Part shown: positions 45,928-58,600 of the stretch, piece by piece | Position numbering within the stretch: the first letter of the stretch is position 1 | Layout: each line of letters starts with the position of its first letter | Source of the DNA: Ctenosaura bakeri | Lineage: Eukaryota > Chordata > Lepidosauria > Squamata > Iguanidae | Direction of reading: 5' to 3' | NCBI GenBank assembly: GCA_948474755.1 | Contig: CAOLHI010000080.1 | Coordinates: 950,001 to 1,014,000, forward strand | DNA: 64,000 bases | Notes under the pieces: generated by a model | What the model was told of the DNA's origin: nothing | Database searches by the model: none | Seen by the model: only the letters and a program-made list of their open reading frames with translations | Translations under genes and position numbers: made by a program

Positions 45928-47065
45928 GAGTAATGCTTATCAGGTCATAACTCCTTTATTTACAATGTGAGATGTATGCAATGACATACATCTGTAATGT
46001 AACTGTCTACAATATGGCACTATTCTAAATAGAGTCCACCAGTGATGATGCATTTGTGCCACCTTTGAACCCACTCATCAAATCCACTTTGGAAACATTC
46101 TTTTGGGCACCCCCTGATCCAGAGTCTGATAGTATTGTCCACTTTGCCTACATCATTGAAGTACCATCCACAAAGGGCTCAGATCGGGGCTATAAGACAG
46201 GTATGGCTTCTGCAGGAACTTGTGATGCTGCCAAAGTGTAGTGCTATGCATTATTGTGATATAACTGGATTGAACTCAGCCGTTTCTGTGGTCTTTTCTT
46301 CCAGATGGCTTCTTGAAGTTTCCAGAGTAATGCGATGTAGTGGTTGCTGTTCATTGTTGAACCACACTTGAGGAAATCATGCAAAATCACCCCTTGTCAT
46401 CCCAGAAGACATTCACCATAATCTTCTGTGCTGAGTACTGGTTTTTTAATTTCTTTGGTCTGGAGTAGGTAGAGTGCCAACACTTCATGGACTGAGTCTT
46501 GGTCTCTGGGTCATACAGATAGACTCATGTTTCATCACCAGTGCAAACATTCCCCCAAAAAGGTGTCCTTGTGAGTTTCAAATGCCGCCAACAGTTCTGA
46601 ACACATGTGCACTCTCATCTCTTTCAAATCAGCTATTAATTGATGAGGAACCCAGTTGGCACACAATTCCTTTTATCTAAGGTTGTGGTTAATCTCATTG
46701 ACAGCACTGTGACCACAGCCAAGTGCTGCAACAATCTCTTGGACAGTGATACTCTGGTCTGCACAAATCATGTCATACACCCTGTTTTGGTTTTCATCAG
46801 TGACTGCTGTCAATGGCCTTCCGCTATGTGGTTTGTCTTTCACTTTGGTTTTGCCTTCTGTAACCATTTTCACTCATCTTTGCACATAACTTTCATCAAT
46901 CTTCATCTCACCATACACATTTCTGAGCCTTCTGCAGATGTCACAGGCAGTACATCCTTCTTTGATCAAGAACTTGATGACTGCTCTTTGTTTATGCTTA
47001 ATAGCCATGGTTATGCAATGCCTAGAAATACAGAAATTATGTCAGTCCTGAAGTAAGAATTACTC
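45928..47065 (-). mobile_element. Mariner DNA transposon, decayed
   Basis: Inverted ends: gagtaatgcttatcagg at left; the right end read in reverse gives gagtaattcttacttcagg. Length 1.14 kb and a mariner transposase relic inside. TA duplications cannot be confirmed on both sides. Confidence 0.85.
46050..47008 (-). pseudogene. Mariner transposase pseudogene
   Basis: Minus-strand relic starting ATG at 47008 (MAIKHKQRAVIKFLIKEG). N-terminal helix-turn-helix region continues to DKPHSGRPLTAV and TVQEIVAALGCGHSAVN. The catalytic core shows TGDET (first Asp) and FWDDKG (second Asp); the third-Asp region is degraded. At least three in-frame stops occur, two where a Trp codon became TGA (after ESYVQR and after TGDET). 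These are typical decay changes. Confidence 0.9.
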
Positions 47066-47469
47066 TCTCTGATGGTGTAATAGCATCACATTTGGATTAA
47101 TAATTTCAGAGAAAATGGCACGCAGGCATTACATTCAGTACAACCCTCACATTATAACTTACTCGGGGCTGTTGTGCCATACACATCATATTATATGGAA
47201 GCCAACCCCAGAAAAGCAAAGATAGCCCTGTCAGCTATATACATATATAAAATCTTATCACAACTTTATTAGGACAACCAAAAGAACACAAAAAATGCAT
47301 GCAAGCTTTTGAGGTCTTCATCGCTAGTGGATACCCTCACCAAATCTTCTTTACCATGTATGTAGAGTTACATACAAAGATTTTTCTCAACTGAAATCTT
47401 AAGGCCAAATGGCCATGGCATTTGTGCAGCTGACTTTAAAATAGAAATGGCTAGTATAGGGACATGGGT
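47066..47469. other. Intergenic, unassigned
   Basis: AT-rich; a block near 47275-47330 (gcatgcaagcttttgaggtc) may be a retroelement tail. Confidence 0.35.
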
Positions 47470-48150
47470 GAGATGTGATCCACTCTGCTGGGGAGAGGGG
47501 TTTTGGTCATTTGCCAATTGAAATCATCAGCCCTGAAATTTCACTCCCCTTTCACTTAATAGAGGTCCTTGCAATTAATTCATTTTTTTCCAGACACAGT
47601 CACCTTGCAGATGAAGTTTATAATGAGGATATGAAAATTAAAAAATACACAGGAAAAAAGTGCACAGCTTGTATGCGTGATACAAAACACAGCCATTTTA
47701 ATTTTTCTCTATATAAATTTTATCTTTGACCTGGAAAATGCACGATGGAGTTTTAAAAGAATTAAATATTTCTGTACACAAAGAATTTGATGGCATGAAT
47801 TGCATGCAGCCCAAAACAAATATAATATGCATCCTGTTTAAGGATGTGATAAAATGTATCTTTAATGCATTAAAGATAAAAAAAAATCATTTTGCGCAAA
47901 TGGAAAAGCTCGGCCTGTTGATGATTATGAGGATCTACGAAAACTGCCTTGCTTGAGGAATAGGTTTAAGCGAGGCAGCAATTACCTGAAACTCCTCCTT
48001 CTGTCTGCAGCCTTCAGTGCCAGGTCACATTGTCCTGTTTCCCTCTGCACCATCATCCAAGAATGGAGTTTCAGAAGCATAGGGGGTACAGAGGAAACAG
48101 AACTGACAAATACTGCTTCATTCTTCAACACATCGGGTTATCTGGTTTGC
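47470..48150. other. Candidate conserved non-coding block 3' of ACADSB
   Basis: About 650 bp of repeat-free AT-rich sequence with homeodomain-type words (caattaattcatt near 47573, gaattaaatatt near 47759) and runs such as aatgcattaaagata. Ends where the solo LTR begins. No coding frame recognised. Inferred from composition and lack of insertions only. Confidence 0.3.
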
Positions 48151-48601
48151 TGAGTATGTTACTGTAGTTTCTAGCCCAGATTTGTGGGATATTAGATATC
48201 ACTTTGATATCACTAATTTGACCTTCTCTACCTATTCCTCTCCACGTGCTGCAAGGTCCCCCAGACAAAGCTCGCAGACAGGCACGGCCACTAATCGCTG
48301 TAATATTCCAAACAATACAGGCTGGCCAGAAATAGCCATCCCACCACGTCAGGAGACCTCAAAGGCAAGTATTCTATTATGCATGCACGCTACTTACAAA
48401 GAACTCCCTGCCCTGAGCAGGCAGCTTGATTAGACGAATCCTCATATGTCAGGCACTCTGCGTTTGCATACTGTCTACTCTATTGTCAATTCGGACTTAA
48501 CTCAATCATGCTAAATTCTGACCTTTCGGAGGCTTTGTCTCCAGCCCGAAACTCATTGTTTTCCCCAAGTACAGACTAGCCTATGGCCACATTTTCCCCT
48601 A

Positions 48602-48607
48602 TATAAA
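48602..48607 (+). promoter_or_regulatory. LTR TATA box
   Basis: TATAAA within ctatataaacccc, followed by a plausible start region about 25-30 bp downstream. Confidence 0.6.
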
Positions 48608-48844
48608 CCCCTGACTTTGAGAGCTTCTTCAGATCGCTCCCGACTTCCATCCCACTTTGCGTGGCGAACCTTCCCCTCAGTCCCACGTACTGAGAACTCC
48701 GTATCTCTGAACTACCCGGGCTACAGGACAGGTGTAGTATTACCCAAACCAACAACTCCTCTTAAAATCCCTCTATCCCACTCCAACCTTTATTTCTATA
48801 GTTATCTGTGTGAGTATGCTGCATACACTGTTTGACTGTATTTT

Positions 48845-48850
48845 AATAAA
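48845..48850 (+). terminator. LTR polyadenylation signal
   Basis: AATAAA within tattttaataaagataac, 243 bp after the TATA box, with GT/T-rich sequence downstream. Confidence 0.6.
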
Positions 48851-49272
48851 GATAACAATTATTATTTCACTTCCGTTTGCTCCTTGACTCAGCTTGACCC
48901 CGTAGACATTGGGTGAAAGATCTCGCTCTGTTGCCCTGCCTCTCGTATTGCTAGCTTGTGCTCTTGGCTAATTTCCCCAACTTATATAATTGAGAGCACA
49001 TTTAGGTATCCCTCCCGGGATCCCCAGAAAACAGAGTAACAAGTACTTAGAACACTATTAAAGGTTACCACTCTTGTATGAACAGAATTTCAGACATTTC
49101 CTGCATGAGTGATTTGACACTTAGTTCTTTTTCATAAATTCACATTTAACTTGTGCATTGATCTCAATAAGTATCCCAAAACCAAGCAGATATAAGATTC
49201 AAAGAGAATGTATGATAAAACAAAGCAGCCTTGGTAAATTTCACCAGGTAAGAATAAACTGAAGTTATTCAT

Positions 49273-49588
49273 TTTATAGTCTTTCAGTATGTGCGTTCAA
49301 CAGCAATTACATTTTTGAAAGAAGGGTGTGAATAACCTTTTCTTTCATTACATCTGAAGAAATTATATAATGCATTCTTGGTGTACAGTCCAGTCCAGTC
49401 CACTGCGATCTTGAACAAGGGATTGTACAAGGATGTAACATTGCCACAATTTGAACATTTCTGTCCGTATACGTATATATTTTACAAAGAGAAAATTGAG
49501 GTGTAATCTATGATGCCACCCGTTAAGGCAAGCTGTTTCAGACTTTCTGTGAAATAATCACTGTGACCTTCATCAAATCTCTTGAATG
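49273..49588 (-). promoter_or_regulatory. ACADSB: Probable ACADSB 3' UTR start with weak poly(A) hexamer
   Basis: Sequence after the stop codon looks unique, without recognisable repeats. No AATAAA or ATTAAA occurs on the minus strand down to the LTR at 49041. The only variant hexamer found is TATAAA (minus strand, 49278-49273), about 310 nt after the stop. The real cleavage site may lie elsewhere, so the UTR limit is a guess. Confidence 0.3.
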
Positions 49589-49659
49589 TTAGTACTCTTG
49601 AGCAAGGCATTTTATGATGGTGTTCAACTGGATATTTGATGTTCCTTCATATATGGTGC
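49589..49659 (-). CDS. ACADSB: ACADSB exon 11, C-terminus and stop
   Basis: 71 bp of coding sequence: completes the split Gly, then [14 protein letters not shown] and a tail ending QEY before TAA at 49591-49589. The Glu of YEG is the catalytic base that abstracts the alpha proton. The penultimate segment KCLAQEY differs from mammalian KHIDAEY, but length and final EY are kept. Confidence 0.94.
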
Positions 49660-52600
49660 CTGAAACAAACCATCAGGGGGACAAATGAATCAAAAAAGCA
49701 CATAAACAGTGATTAAAAGACTTTACAGTAAACACCCAACAAGGAAGCAAAGATTCAATATGTAATCAAAGCAGAGTTAAAAATTCTATAATGTGCCTCC
49801 AGTGCCTGCAATGAGACTAATTTCTGTCACAAGTGCAGTATGTTAACCACTACACACAGACTTTGAGTGTGGGCATGAAATTTTATCATGAAGGCAAATT
49901 CATAAATACAACTTATATGTGTGAAATCACTATCATAAACTGATTCACATCATGTTGCACATGCTAATATTAAATGGAGGCAGTACACACATTAGCTTGT
50001 GACTCACTGATTGATGAGACAGTAGTACTCATACAGACTTGAGTTTGTATCCAGATTTAAACAGAGATCCACTAATTCGATGACTGTCACATGAGTAAGT
50101 CAATTCTAGTAACGAGACTGTACTCTAAATATGACAGGTTTTGATGTAACCCATGATCACCACTATGACAGGTTATGTAAACCTTATTACAATGCATTCC
50201 CTAAGACACATCTGTTAGCACACAAGCAAGATCACTCTAGCCCAACTCAATCTACAGTTACCTTTGGTATGCAATGGCATGGGCCCTGTTTTTCTGTGGA
50301 GCAATTCTGTGCAGCTCAGGACTGCATGTAAATAATACAGCCACAGAGGTAGGGCAGATTGCATGGGCTTGTCAATGCAATTATATTAAACAGCATTATA
50401 TTTGACCTACATCCTAATTCTGGGCAATTACCAAAAAACAGCATGTAATCAATTTGCTTGCAGCATCTTTAATGGGGAGAGGAGGTCAGGAACCTGATGT
50501 TTGGTTTAGCTTATAAAAACTAAGCAGCTAACTTCCACATTCTTATGTATTTGATATTGAAAATCTGTATTGGAGATGAGAAGAGTGGAATATATCATAT
50601 TGATAACCTTCTGATCATTCAAACCTAATCTTGAGAAAGCAACACAGAGTACGCAAGAAACTGTTACTTACCAATCTTGCAGTCCCTGTAATATTTCTCA
50701 ATAGGATAATCTTTTGTGAAGCCAACTCCGCCCATCCATTCAATGCATTTACTTGTTGTTAGGGTTGCAACCTACAGAATGGACAACAGGCACGATGCAA
50801 ATTAGTTTAGATTCTACTATGCTGATCACAACTAGTGAAGAAACGCATGCATACATTGCTCACTGAACTATAATGGCTAACCTCAGCAATTACACATAGT
50901 GACTATGTCTGCTAGCAAACAGGTTTTGGTTTATTGCTCTGTCTCTATTACTACTGCACTATACAATCCAATCAATTTAAATATAAATATTACATGTGAC
51001 ATGTTTAAAGATATAAAATATATCTGAGATAATGCCAAGTTCATGTTAGGATATTTACTTTGTTCAGTAATATAAAGGTCCTGGAATGTACCACTATATG
51101 GAAATTAATTCTGGACAAAAATGGATTGGAGTGCATTAAACATCAGTGATGTTCAAACTGTTAATGCAGTCCCTTCAAGGTATTCAAGAAAAACTTAGTA
51201 TGGAAACAAAGTTCTGTGATCTATGAAATACATGTGTTTTTCCTTATGATGCTCCAAGTATGTATGATATGCTCCCTAAGGCAGGAGTGGGCAAAGTACA
51301 GCCTTCTACATTTGTCTGTCTGAACTGCAACTCCCAGCATTCCTTACTATTGGCTATGCTGGCTAGGGTTGATAGGTGTTGCCTTTCAGCAACATCTGGA
51401 AGGCTGCCTGTTGCCCACCCTGGTCTAAAGCAATAAGCAGTACATGGGTTCTTCCTTTTCCCAGAGCAGACAATTAGTGCTGCTTCACTGATATTAAAAT
51501 TATATGTTATGAAAGATATAAAAAGCAGCATCCAAGCTCTATCTTGTTTCAAATGCACTGTAAGCCACTTTGGGTCCCATGTCAGGCAAAAGGTGGAATG
51601 TAATCCATCTATCCAGGGTTTTGGAATGAATATCCATAGCCTTTCTTTCTTTCAAGGGTCCCTTTCAATGTCCACCCTTGATCTCTGTTGGAAACCAGAG
51701 TCATTTCCGCACCAGATTGTTATACTGCTATTATTCCACTTTCAACATCCTATGGAATCCTGGGGTTTGCCTCAAAGACCCCTCCCTAAACTGCAAACCC
51801 CAGGATTCCATAGGATGTTGAAAGTGTAATAATAGCACTATAACAGTCTGGTGCAGAAATGGCCCAGGGCAATTGATTTAGTGTTGCATCTTCTTTCTTC
51901 TTCTGTGCTACACTACTTATATTCAGAGCAATTGAGATGTCCTCCCATTTCTCCTTTAAATAATTATATAGACAAGACCAATCTTCTCTAAATTTGTCCA
52001 TTGTTTTATCTTTCAGCAACACAATTAATTCACCTATTTCCATAATATTATACAACTCAATTAACCAATCTTCTATATCTGATATTTTCTCCTTTTTCCA
52101 TTCTTTAGCAAACAAAATCCTAGCTTGAGTAATCATATATAACAGGATTTTCCAGTCTCTTTTTTTTTACGTATCCTCTTAATGTCATCGAACAAGATTA
52201 GTTTACCTCCGCTGTATAATACTTGGCCATGCTGGCCTCTTTTATAAAAGGTTTTCCCATTTCTGCAAGCCGGGCTGCGTTATAGGTCAGCAATCTTGCA
52301 GCTTCAATCTGTATGGCCACTTGAGCAATCTGATGTTGTATTCCCTTGGAAGAAGCAAGGTGAACGATAGAACACAAAAGACAAGACAAATTTAACTTTC
52401 TTTCCTTGACTGTCAATAACATGCTCAGTTCCTGATCCTACAAGTGACATCTCAGTCCTTTGCCTGTTCACCCAGAAGTAAATCCAGCGGGGCTTACTTA
52501 CAAGTAGGACATTATAGGACTGCAGCCTGCATGTCCAAAAAGTAGCATATAAAAAAAAACCCTAACCCAAAAGGCAAGAAGAAATTAATCCTACCATTTT

Positions 52601-55600
52601 TCATTTACAAACAGGTTATGGAAACAATAACAACACAATATAACAAGTAAGAAAGTGATGTTAGAGGTGTTTACCATATTGTTACTTGGATTTTAAACTC
52701 CAAATGAATTCTCTCACAATGCTACCATGATCCATGAAACAACCAAGAGAAATCTTGTCATTCAAGCTAAAAAAAATGTTGCTCTAAACAGAATTTGAGA
52801 AACCAACTCTTTAGATAACACTCTTCAACCTTAACTACCAATAGGTAGCTATAAGATACCTATGATATTTTAGTGATAAGAAGCATATGGCCACCTGTAA
52901 TAAACATTTCTTCTTTATGGTTAGACACATTTTACAGAATGTACCAATCAATACCTGAAATTCAAATATGCTCTTCCCAAACTGGTTTCTCTGCTTCGTG
53001 TATGGGACAGTTTGGTCAAAACATCCCTGTGCTAATCCGAGCATCTGTGAACAAACCACACACGCACAAAAAAAACATTACTCTTAGGGCAAGCAAAGTA
53101 TCTCAGTCATCTTAAAATCAAGGGAAGCTTTATTGTTGTATTCATTTACTTATTTAATTCATACCCCTTTTTCCTCCCAGCATAGGAGTCAAAGGATTTA
53201 AAAAAAAAAAGGATTCAACGCGGCATACTAGGTTTTAAAAACAAAATACAATTAGTACAAAACTAAACTGCTATTTAAAAATAGAAGTTAAAAAAGAGCC
53301 TTAGAATCATAGAGCTGGAAGAGACCACAGGGGCCATTCAGTCCAACCCCCTGCCATGCAGGAACCCATATCAAAACAAAAAGTGATTTAAGATAACTAC
53401 TATATAGAAGTCAACGTTTGTCTGTGCATTTCTCTGTTTGTCTGTGTCAGGCAGGCAAAGACCTCATATGATTGGCTGTGTGAGGCGAGAAGATCTCATA
53501 TGATTGGCTGGCTGTGAAGATTCTATGGAATCCTGGGGTTGACAATTTAGGAGAGCTCTTGGGCCTCAGGTCGGTTGCTATTAAGATGAGGCTTACCATC
53601 AATAAGGATGCCAGAAAATATTTGGGAGACATATGTGAGAAAAATTAAAGTGACATATACAACATAGTTACAAAGTCTTCTTGCCTCACACAGAAGATTG
53701 TATGGGTTCCATATGTGAAGAATCTTAAAGTGGAAATTCAAAACAAAAAAATGCTTCCAGAAAAAATTACACCATTGCACAAATTCAACAGAAAGCAAAA
53801 AAATCAGCATTGCCAGGTAACACAGATTGGATTGTGGACTATGGGGAAAAGTTACAGGTACTGGAATAGGCCGGTTGCTGTGGAGGTGACACCTAGCAGC
53901 AAGGAGGAGGACAGTGTATTCCCGCAGGAACCCAAACTGTGTATGTAAATAACTCTGAATACAGACTGCATGGGAAATATGGAGCAAAGTTACAGGAAAT
54001 GGAGAAGACAGTTTGTGAGTTCTTAAGAGGAAAATAAAAACCACGGGCAACACTAGGTAAATACACTAGTAATAACATAAAAACTCTACACTCCTCCCCA
54101 TTAAAAGTTCTATCTGATGCAGCATATTAAAAAACAAATGCCTCTGTAAGTAAAAAGGCTTTACCTGCTAGCAGAAAGATAGCACAGAGGGGGCCAACCA
54201 GACCTCCTGGGGAAGCGAGTTCCACAACCTGGGAGTAGTCATGAGAAGACTCTCATGTCCTTACCAAATGTCCCTTGCTAGTAGGCCTACAAATACAACC
54301 TTGAGTATTATTCCTATTGATACAGAGTTCACTGGAATCAATGAAACTCTAGGAGGATACAGAGCTCAGTGCTATGTTTATGCTAAAAGAAGGGTGAGGA
54401 ACCTGTGGCTCAGCTGATACTGCTGGAGTCCATCAGTCCCAGGCCAGAAGAGAAGATAGGAGTTCTCTTCCAGCAACTGGAATTTCCACAGAGCTCAACC
54501 GGAGCTAATTGGGAACAGGAAGTGTGCATCTGTGTGCAGTCTTACTCTCTTTCTGCAAATATTTTAACAGAAAAGAGGCTACTCTGGATGCGGGGGCGGG
54601 GGCAGAGGAGTGAAAGAATAGAAAGTCAGTGTGCTGTATGGATTTAAGAACTGGATTAGGGCGTACCAGACCCATGAAACTTATTTGGTGACTTTGTCTC
54701 ATTTAATTTTTCTCAGTCTAACCAACCCCACATATTTAGTGTGGTGATAAAATGAGAGAGAGTCATGTGCGCCATCTTGAGCGCACTAGAGAAAAAGTGA
54801 GATATAAATGCAAAAGAACAAAATGTAAAATAATAATTAGTCTAATTTAAGGAGCTAATCCAGGTGGATTTACTGGAGTCTCAGCAAAGTGTGTTACTCA
54901 GGGCTGACAGAACCAGAGTGAGAACTGCCAGCAGTGACTCTGCATGGTAGAACAAGAACAAAACTGGAAAGGTTCTGTTTTCTACATGAATCAAACTAGC
55001 AAACCCATTTATATGGAATCACAATGGCCTCTTCAGAACAAGTGATAATATCCTTAAGACTATTCAAGAGTTAGAAGCCAAGAGTTTGTAATATCACCTC
55101 ACCACAACCTCTTACTCTTGCCTAAATACCCTAAAAGTGTCAGATCCTGTCTCATCTTGGAAGCTAAGCAGGATAAGCACTGGTTAATGATTGGATGGGA
55201 GACCACCAACGAATACCAGGTGCTATAGGCTATATTTCAGAGGGAGGAAATGGCAAAACAACCTCTGAATATTTCTTGTCCAAAAACATCTCATGAAATT
55301 CATGGGGTCACTATTAGCTGACATGAGACTTGAAGGCACATAACTCACACATATTTCCACGTAATATAATGTGAATTCAGTTATGAAGAACCCATTCCAA
55401 TTCCTAATGTGTGATAAAACCATCTGCCCCCATTAATGTATTATGCCCTGGTAAGGTTCTTTCCTGTTAATATTTAGTTCTTGGGAACCATATTTAAGAG
55501 CTTGATATTTTTCATAATGTGCCAATTAACATTTCAACTGAAGTAAAAACACTGTGTATGTGTGTCAGCTTTAATGAGTCTTTGCTCACAGAGTTTTTAT

Positions 55601-58600
55601 ATGGGTCTTAGCTCATAGAATTTCTTTCCACTTCCACCATTACAGCAAAGGAAGTGTGCAGTCACCATTCACACAAAAAGTAACTTTTAACAATCATAAG
55701 GGAAAATAGGACGCAGTGGCAGGGACTTCAGGAATTTGAAACTAGCTCCATGTGCTCAAGGGAGCCATGACTTCAGTTTCCATGGAGCAACAGTGCCCCT
55801 GACACGCCAATTTCAAGACAGAAGCTGCTTTCAGATGTCATTTGCAACATGACATGGATGTTTGTTTTTCCAAAGAGAGAGAAAGACAAAAGTCCTATTG
55901 CACATGCTCAAGCTTTTGCACACATCTCAACCACAAATCTAATTTCTACAATAAGGAGCATGCCACATTTTCACCTTTTAGGACTAGATTTCTTTGCATG
56001 TAAACCATAAAGAGCCACATGGGCAGAGACTATTCACACACACAGACACACTCACCTCTCTTCTCTCACACTCAGATTAGTCTCATAGAGGGAAAATGAG
56101 TGGAGATTTAACCTTTTCTTTCAAACCCCATTCTGCTATTAACTTCCCCTCCTAAAGCTTAATCTTCATCAAGTTCAAAGGTTAGAGAGGAGCATTAAAT
56201 CTCTTCTTTGCTTCCAATCTCTCCCTGAACCATTTCACACTACACAGTTACAGCACTATGATTCCACACTAACTGCCATCTTACAGAATCCTGGGGTTTG
56301 CAATTTGGTGAGGCACTAGAGAGCTCTGGCTGAGAATTCTAACTACCCCTCTTCTAAATTGCAAATCCTCTTCTCTCCCTTTTTGGGTCAAGTGGGGCTT
56401 GGACAGCATTGCCAAATGCTCCACATGATGCATGAAAGATGCTCAATGATGTACACAGCCCAAAGGTTTCCCACTTCTGAATTAAATCAATGCAACTGTC
56501 TTGAAAAGGTAACAATTGGGGTGTGAAGGGGACAGAGAGCATGGCAGAGTCTAACAATCAACTTTTCATCTCTTTATAGTGTAATAATGGGAGATCTGTT
56601 TTTTTACAGTTCTATCATATCCTTTTTTGACATGTAGGTGGCACACCATAACAGTATTATGCTAACTCTGTACCAGGTTCAAGCCTCGAACAGTCTTACT
56701 CACCTGGGCAGCTATCCCAATTCTTCCTGTATTGAGCATTTCAATTGCATATTTATAGCCCTGTCCAAACTGTCCCAGTATATTGCGCTCAGGAACCTGA
56801 GGATTAAATAAAAATTACTAGTCTTCTCCCTGCTCCTCAAAGACAGATTTTGTGTTAAATCAGGATACTGCATTCAGGAAATAAAACAAATGTTGTGTTG
56901 CTTTGGCTGACAAGAACATTTTGAACATGAGCAAAGTACAAAGGTTATTAAATTATTATTATGCTCATCTGGGACCAATTAATAATATATTTAGTAGCTC
57001 AGAAAAGAAAATACCACCATCCCACTCAAAACAACTTGTGGTATACCATTAGTTTTCTAAAAATCATGCTAGCTTTATGGTTGTACGTAGCCCACTGAAC
57101 GGAACCATGATATTATGACCAAACCAAATTTCACATAACTTTAAGATAAGATTATGCTACCTTTACATTTTCAAATGTTACAGGACATGTAGATGTTGCT
57201 CTGATCCCCAGTTTATTCTCTTTCTTTTCTACATGTAGGCCTTCTGTGTTACGATCTACTATGAAGCACGTAATTCCTCTATAGCCCTGAAAAGGAAAGA
57301 TTATAACTGTACTGGATATATGTCACTTACCAAGACAGCCAAGCACTAACGTAGCAACCTTAGCAGCACACTTTAATCCACCCTTAATGAAGCATATCCA
57401 CATCTGATTCAAGTCAATTGAATCTTACTACAACAGTCATAACTAGTCTCCTGTCCAATTGCAATGTTTTGCTTGGTCTGATGTCTACATCTCCTGTTTA
57501 CCTCTGAGCAGACCTACCTGGAATATCAAGACTAGCAAGCACTCTCCAAACATGCAAGCAACATTGTACAGAGAAAGATGGCCAAAGCCAGTGTGTCCTC
57601 CCAAACCAGTATCTGAAAGTTACTTTTTGCAATTAGAACTGCCAGAATCCTCCAGATGGCTCTGCCCCAAATCTTTCAAACCACATGTTAAAACAGAGGC
57701 AAAAGAAAGGTGGTGTAATTTTCACTCTTGCTTTTTCCCTGAGTATTACACACAGAGACTTTGGAATAGCCTTTCTGGCAATGAGTGCTCCTGTTAATGG
57801 CTAGGATCTTGGAAGCTGGCCCAACAGCCCTGCCCAGCCTGCCGCATGCTCACAAAGCCTTGATAATGTACTTCCAGGACACAACTTTCCAGACAAGTTT
57901 TGTCAGATGTAAACAGGAGAAGAAAAACACCAGACCCAATAGAGGGGTGGAGATGACAGTCTTGTGCTCTGCTCTTCTGTTGTTGTTGCTAATGCTGCTA
58001 GAAAGGTTCCAAGCAAAGGAAGAAATTCCATATGAAGAGAGGGAAGGAGGAAGAGAAGGAGGGAATGGGAGAGAGGAAGGGAGAAGAAAAGAGGACACAA
58101 GTAAAAGCAAGGTGCAAGGTCTCATTTATACCCTGTCTTTAACACCTTACAGAAACCCCAACAACAACTTCATTAGCCACTTACAGCAGAAGGATTTGCA
58201 TTTGCCATTACATAAAAGATTCCTGCTTGTTCAGCAAAGCTAATCCACATCTTTGACCCATTGATGATATAGTAGTCCCCCTTCTTTTCAGCACGAGTCT
58301 TCATGGAAAATGCATCACTGCCAGATCCAGGCTCCGAAATGCAAATGCTGCCCATCTAACATAGAAGAGAAAGTCTAAGCTTCAGGCATTTTCATGCATT
58401 CATGTATTTCATTTTTGAAAACACTGGTACTACCAAGTAATTAAGGAGTCAAGAAAATAATTTACATTAAAGATTGTTTAACCCAGTGGAATTCTCTTCT
58501 GGATAATTGCAGGATTCTGTGGTTAATTCCTGAAAAAGTTGACAATACCGCAAATTAGAAAAATCTAAAAGTAACTCACTCATAACATATACAGGTAACC

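Larger units (their letters stand above)
48157..49041 (+). mobile_element. Solo LTR, 885 bp
   Basis: Begins TGTTACT and ends AGTAACA (short inverted ends TG...CA) with 4-bp flanks AGTA (48153-48156 and 49042-49045). Has an LTR layout: U3 with TATAAA at 48602, then R with AATAAA at 48845, then about 170 bp of U5. No internal retroviral or Gypsy sequence adjoins, so it is a recombination-derived solo LTR. Lies about 550 bp past the ACADSB stop, in opposite orientation. Family not identified. Confidence 0.8.

Noticed and set aside
48157..49041. Complete endogenous retrovirus
   Set aside because: Only one LTR with its own short target duplication; no gag, pol or env sequence on either side.
3084..51864. 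Regularly recurring palindromes as a CRISPR-like or structural RNA array
   Set aside because: Copies are kilobases apart, each with its own target duplication, and the genome is vertebrate; they are transposon insertions.
55136..55232. Functional 5S rRNA gene
   Set aside because: The 5' third is degenerate, many substitutions occur, and a SINE tail follows instead of a T-run terminator.
57785..58243. 152-codon plus-strand frame
   Set aside because: Antisense to ACADSB, overlapping exon 5 and a purine-rich tract; low-complexity product.
58173..58355. The ATG at the start of MGSICISEP as a gene start
   Set aside because: It directly follows a splice acceptor and is internal to ACADSB exon 5.
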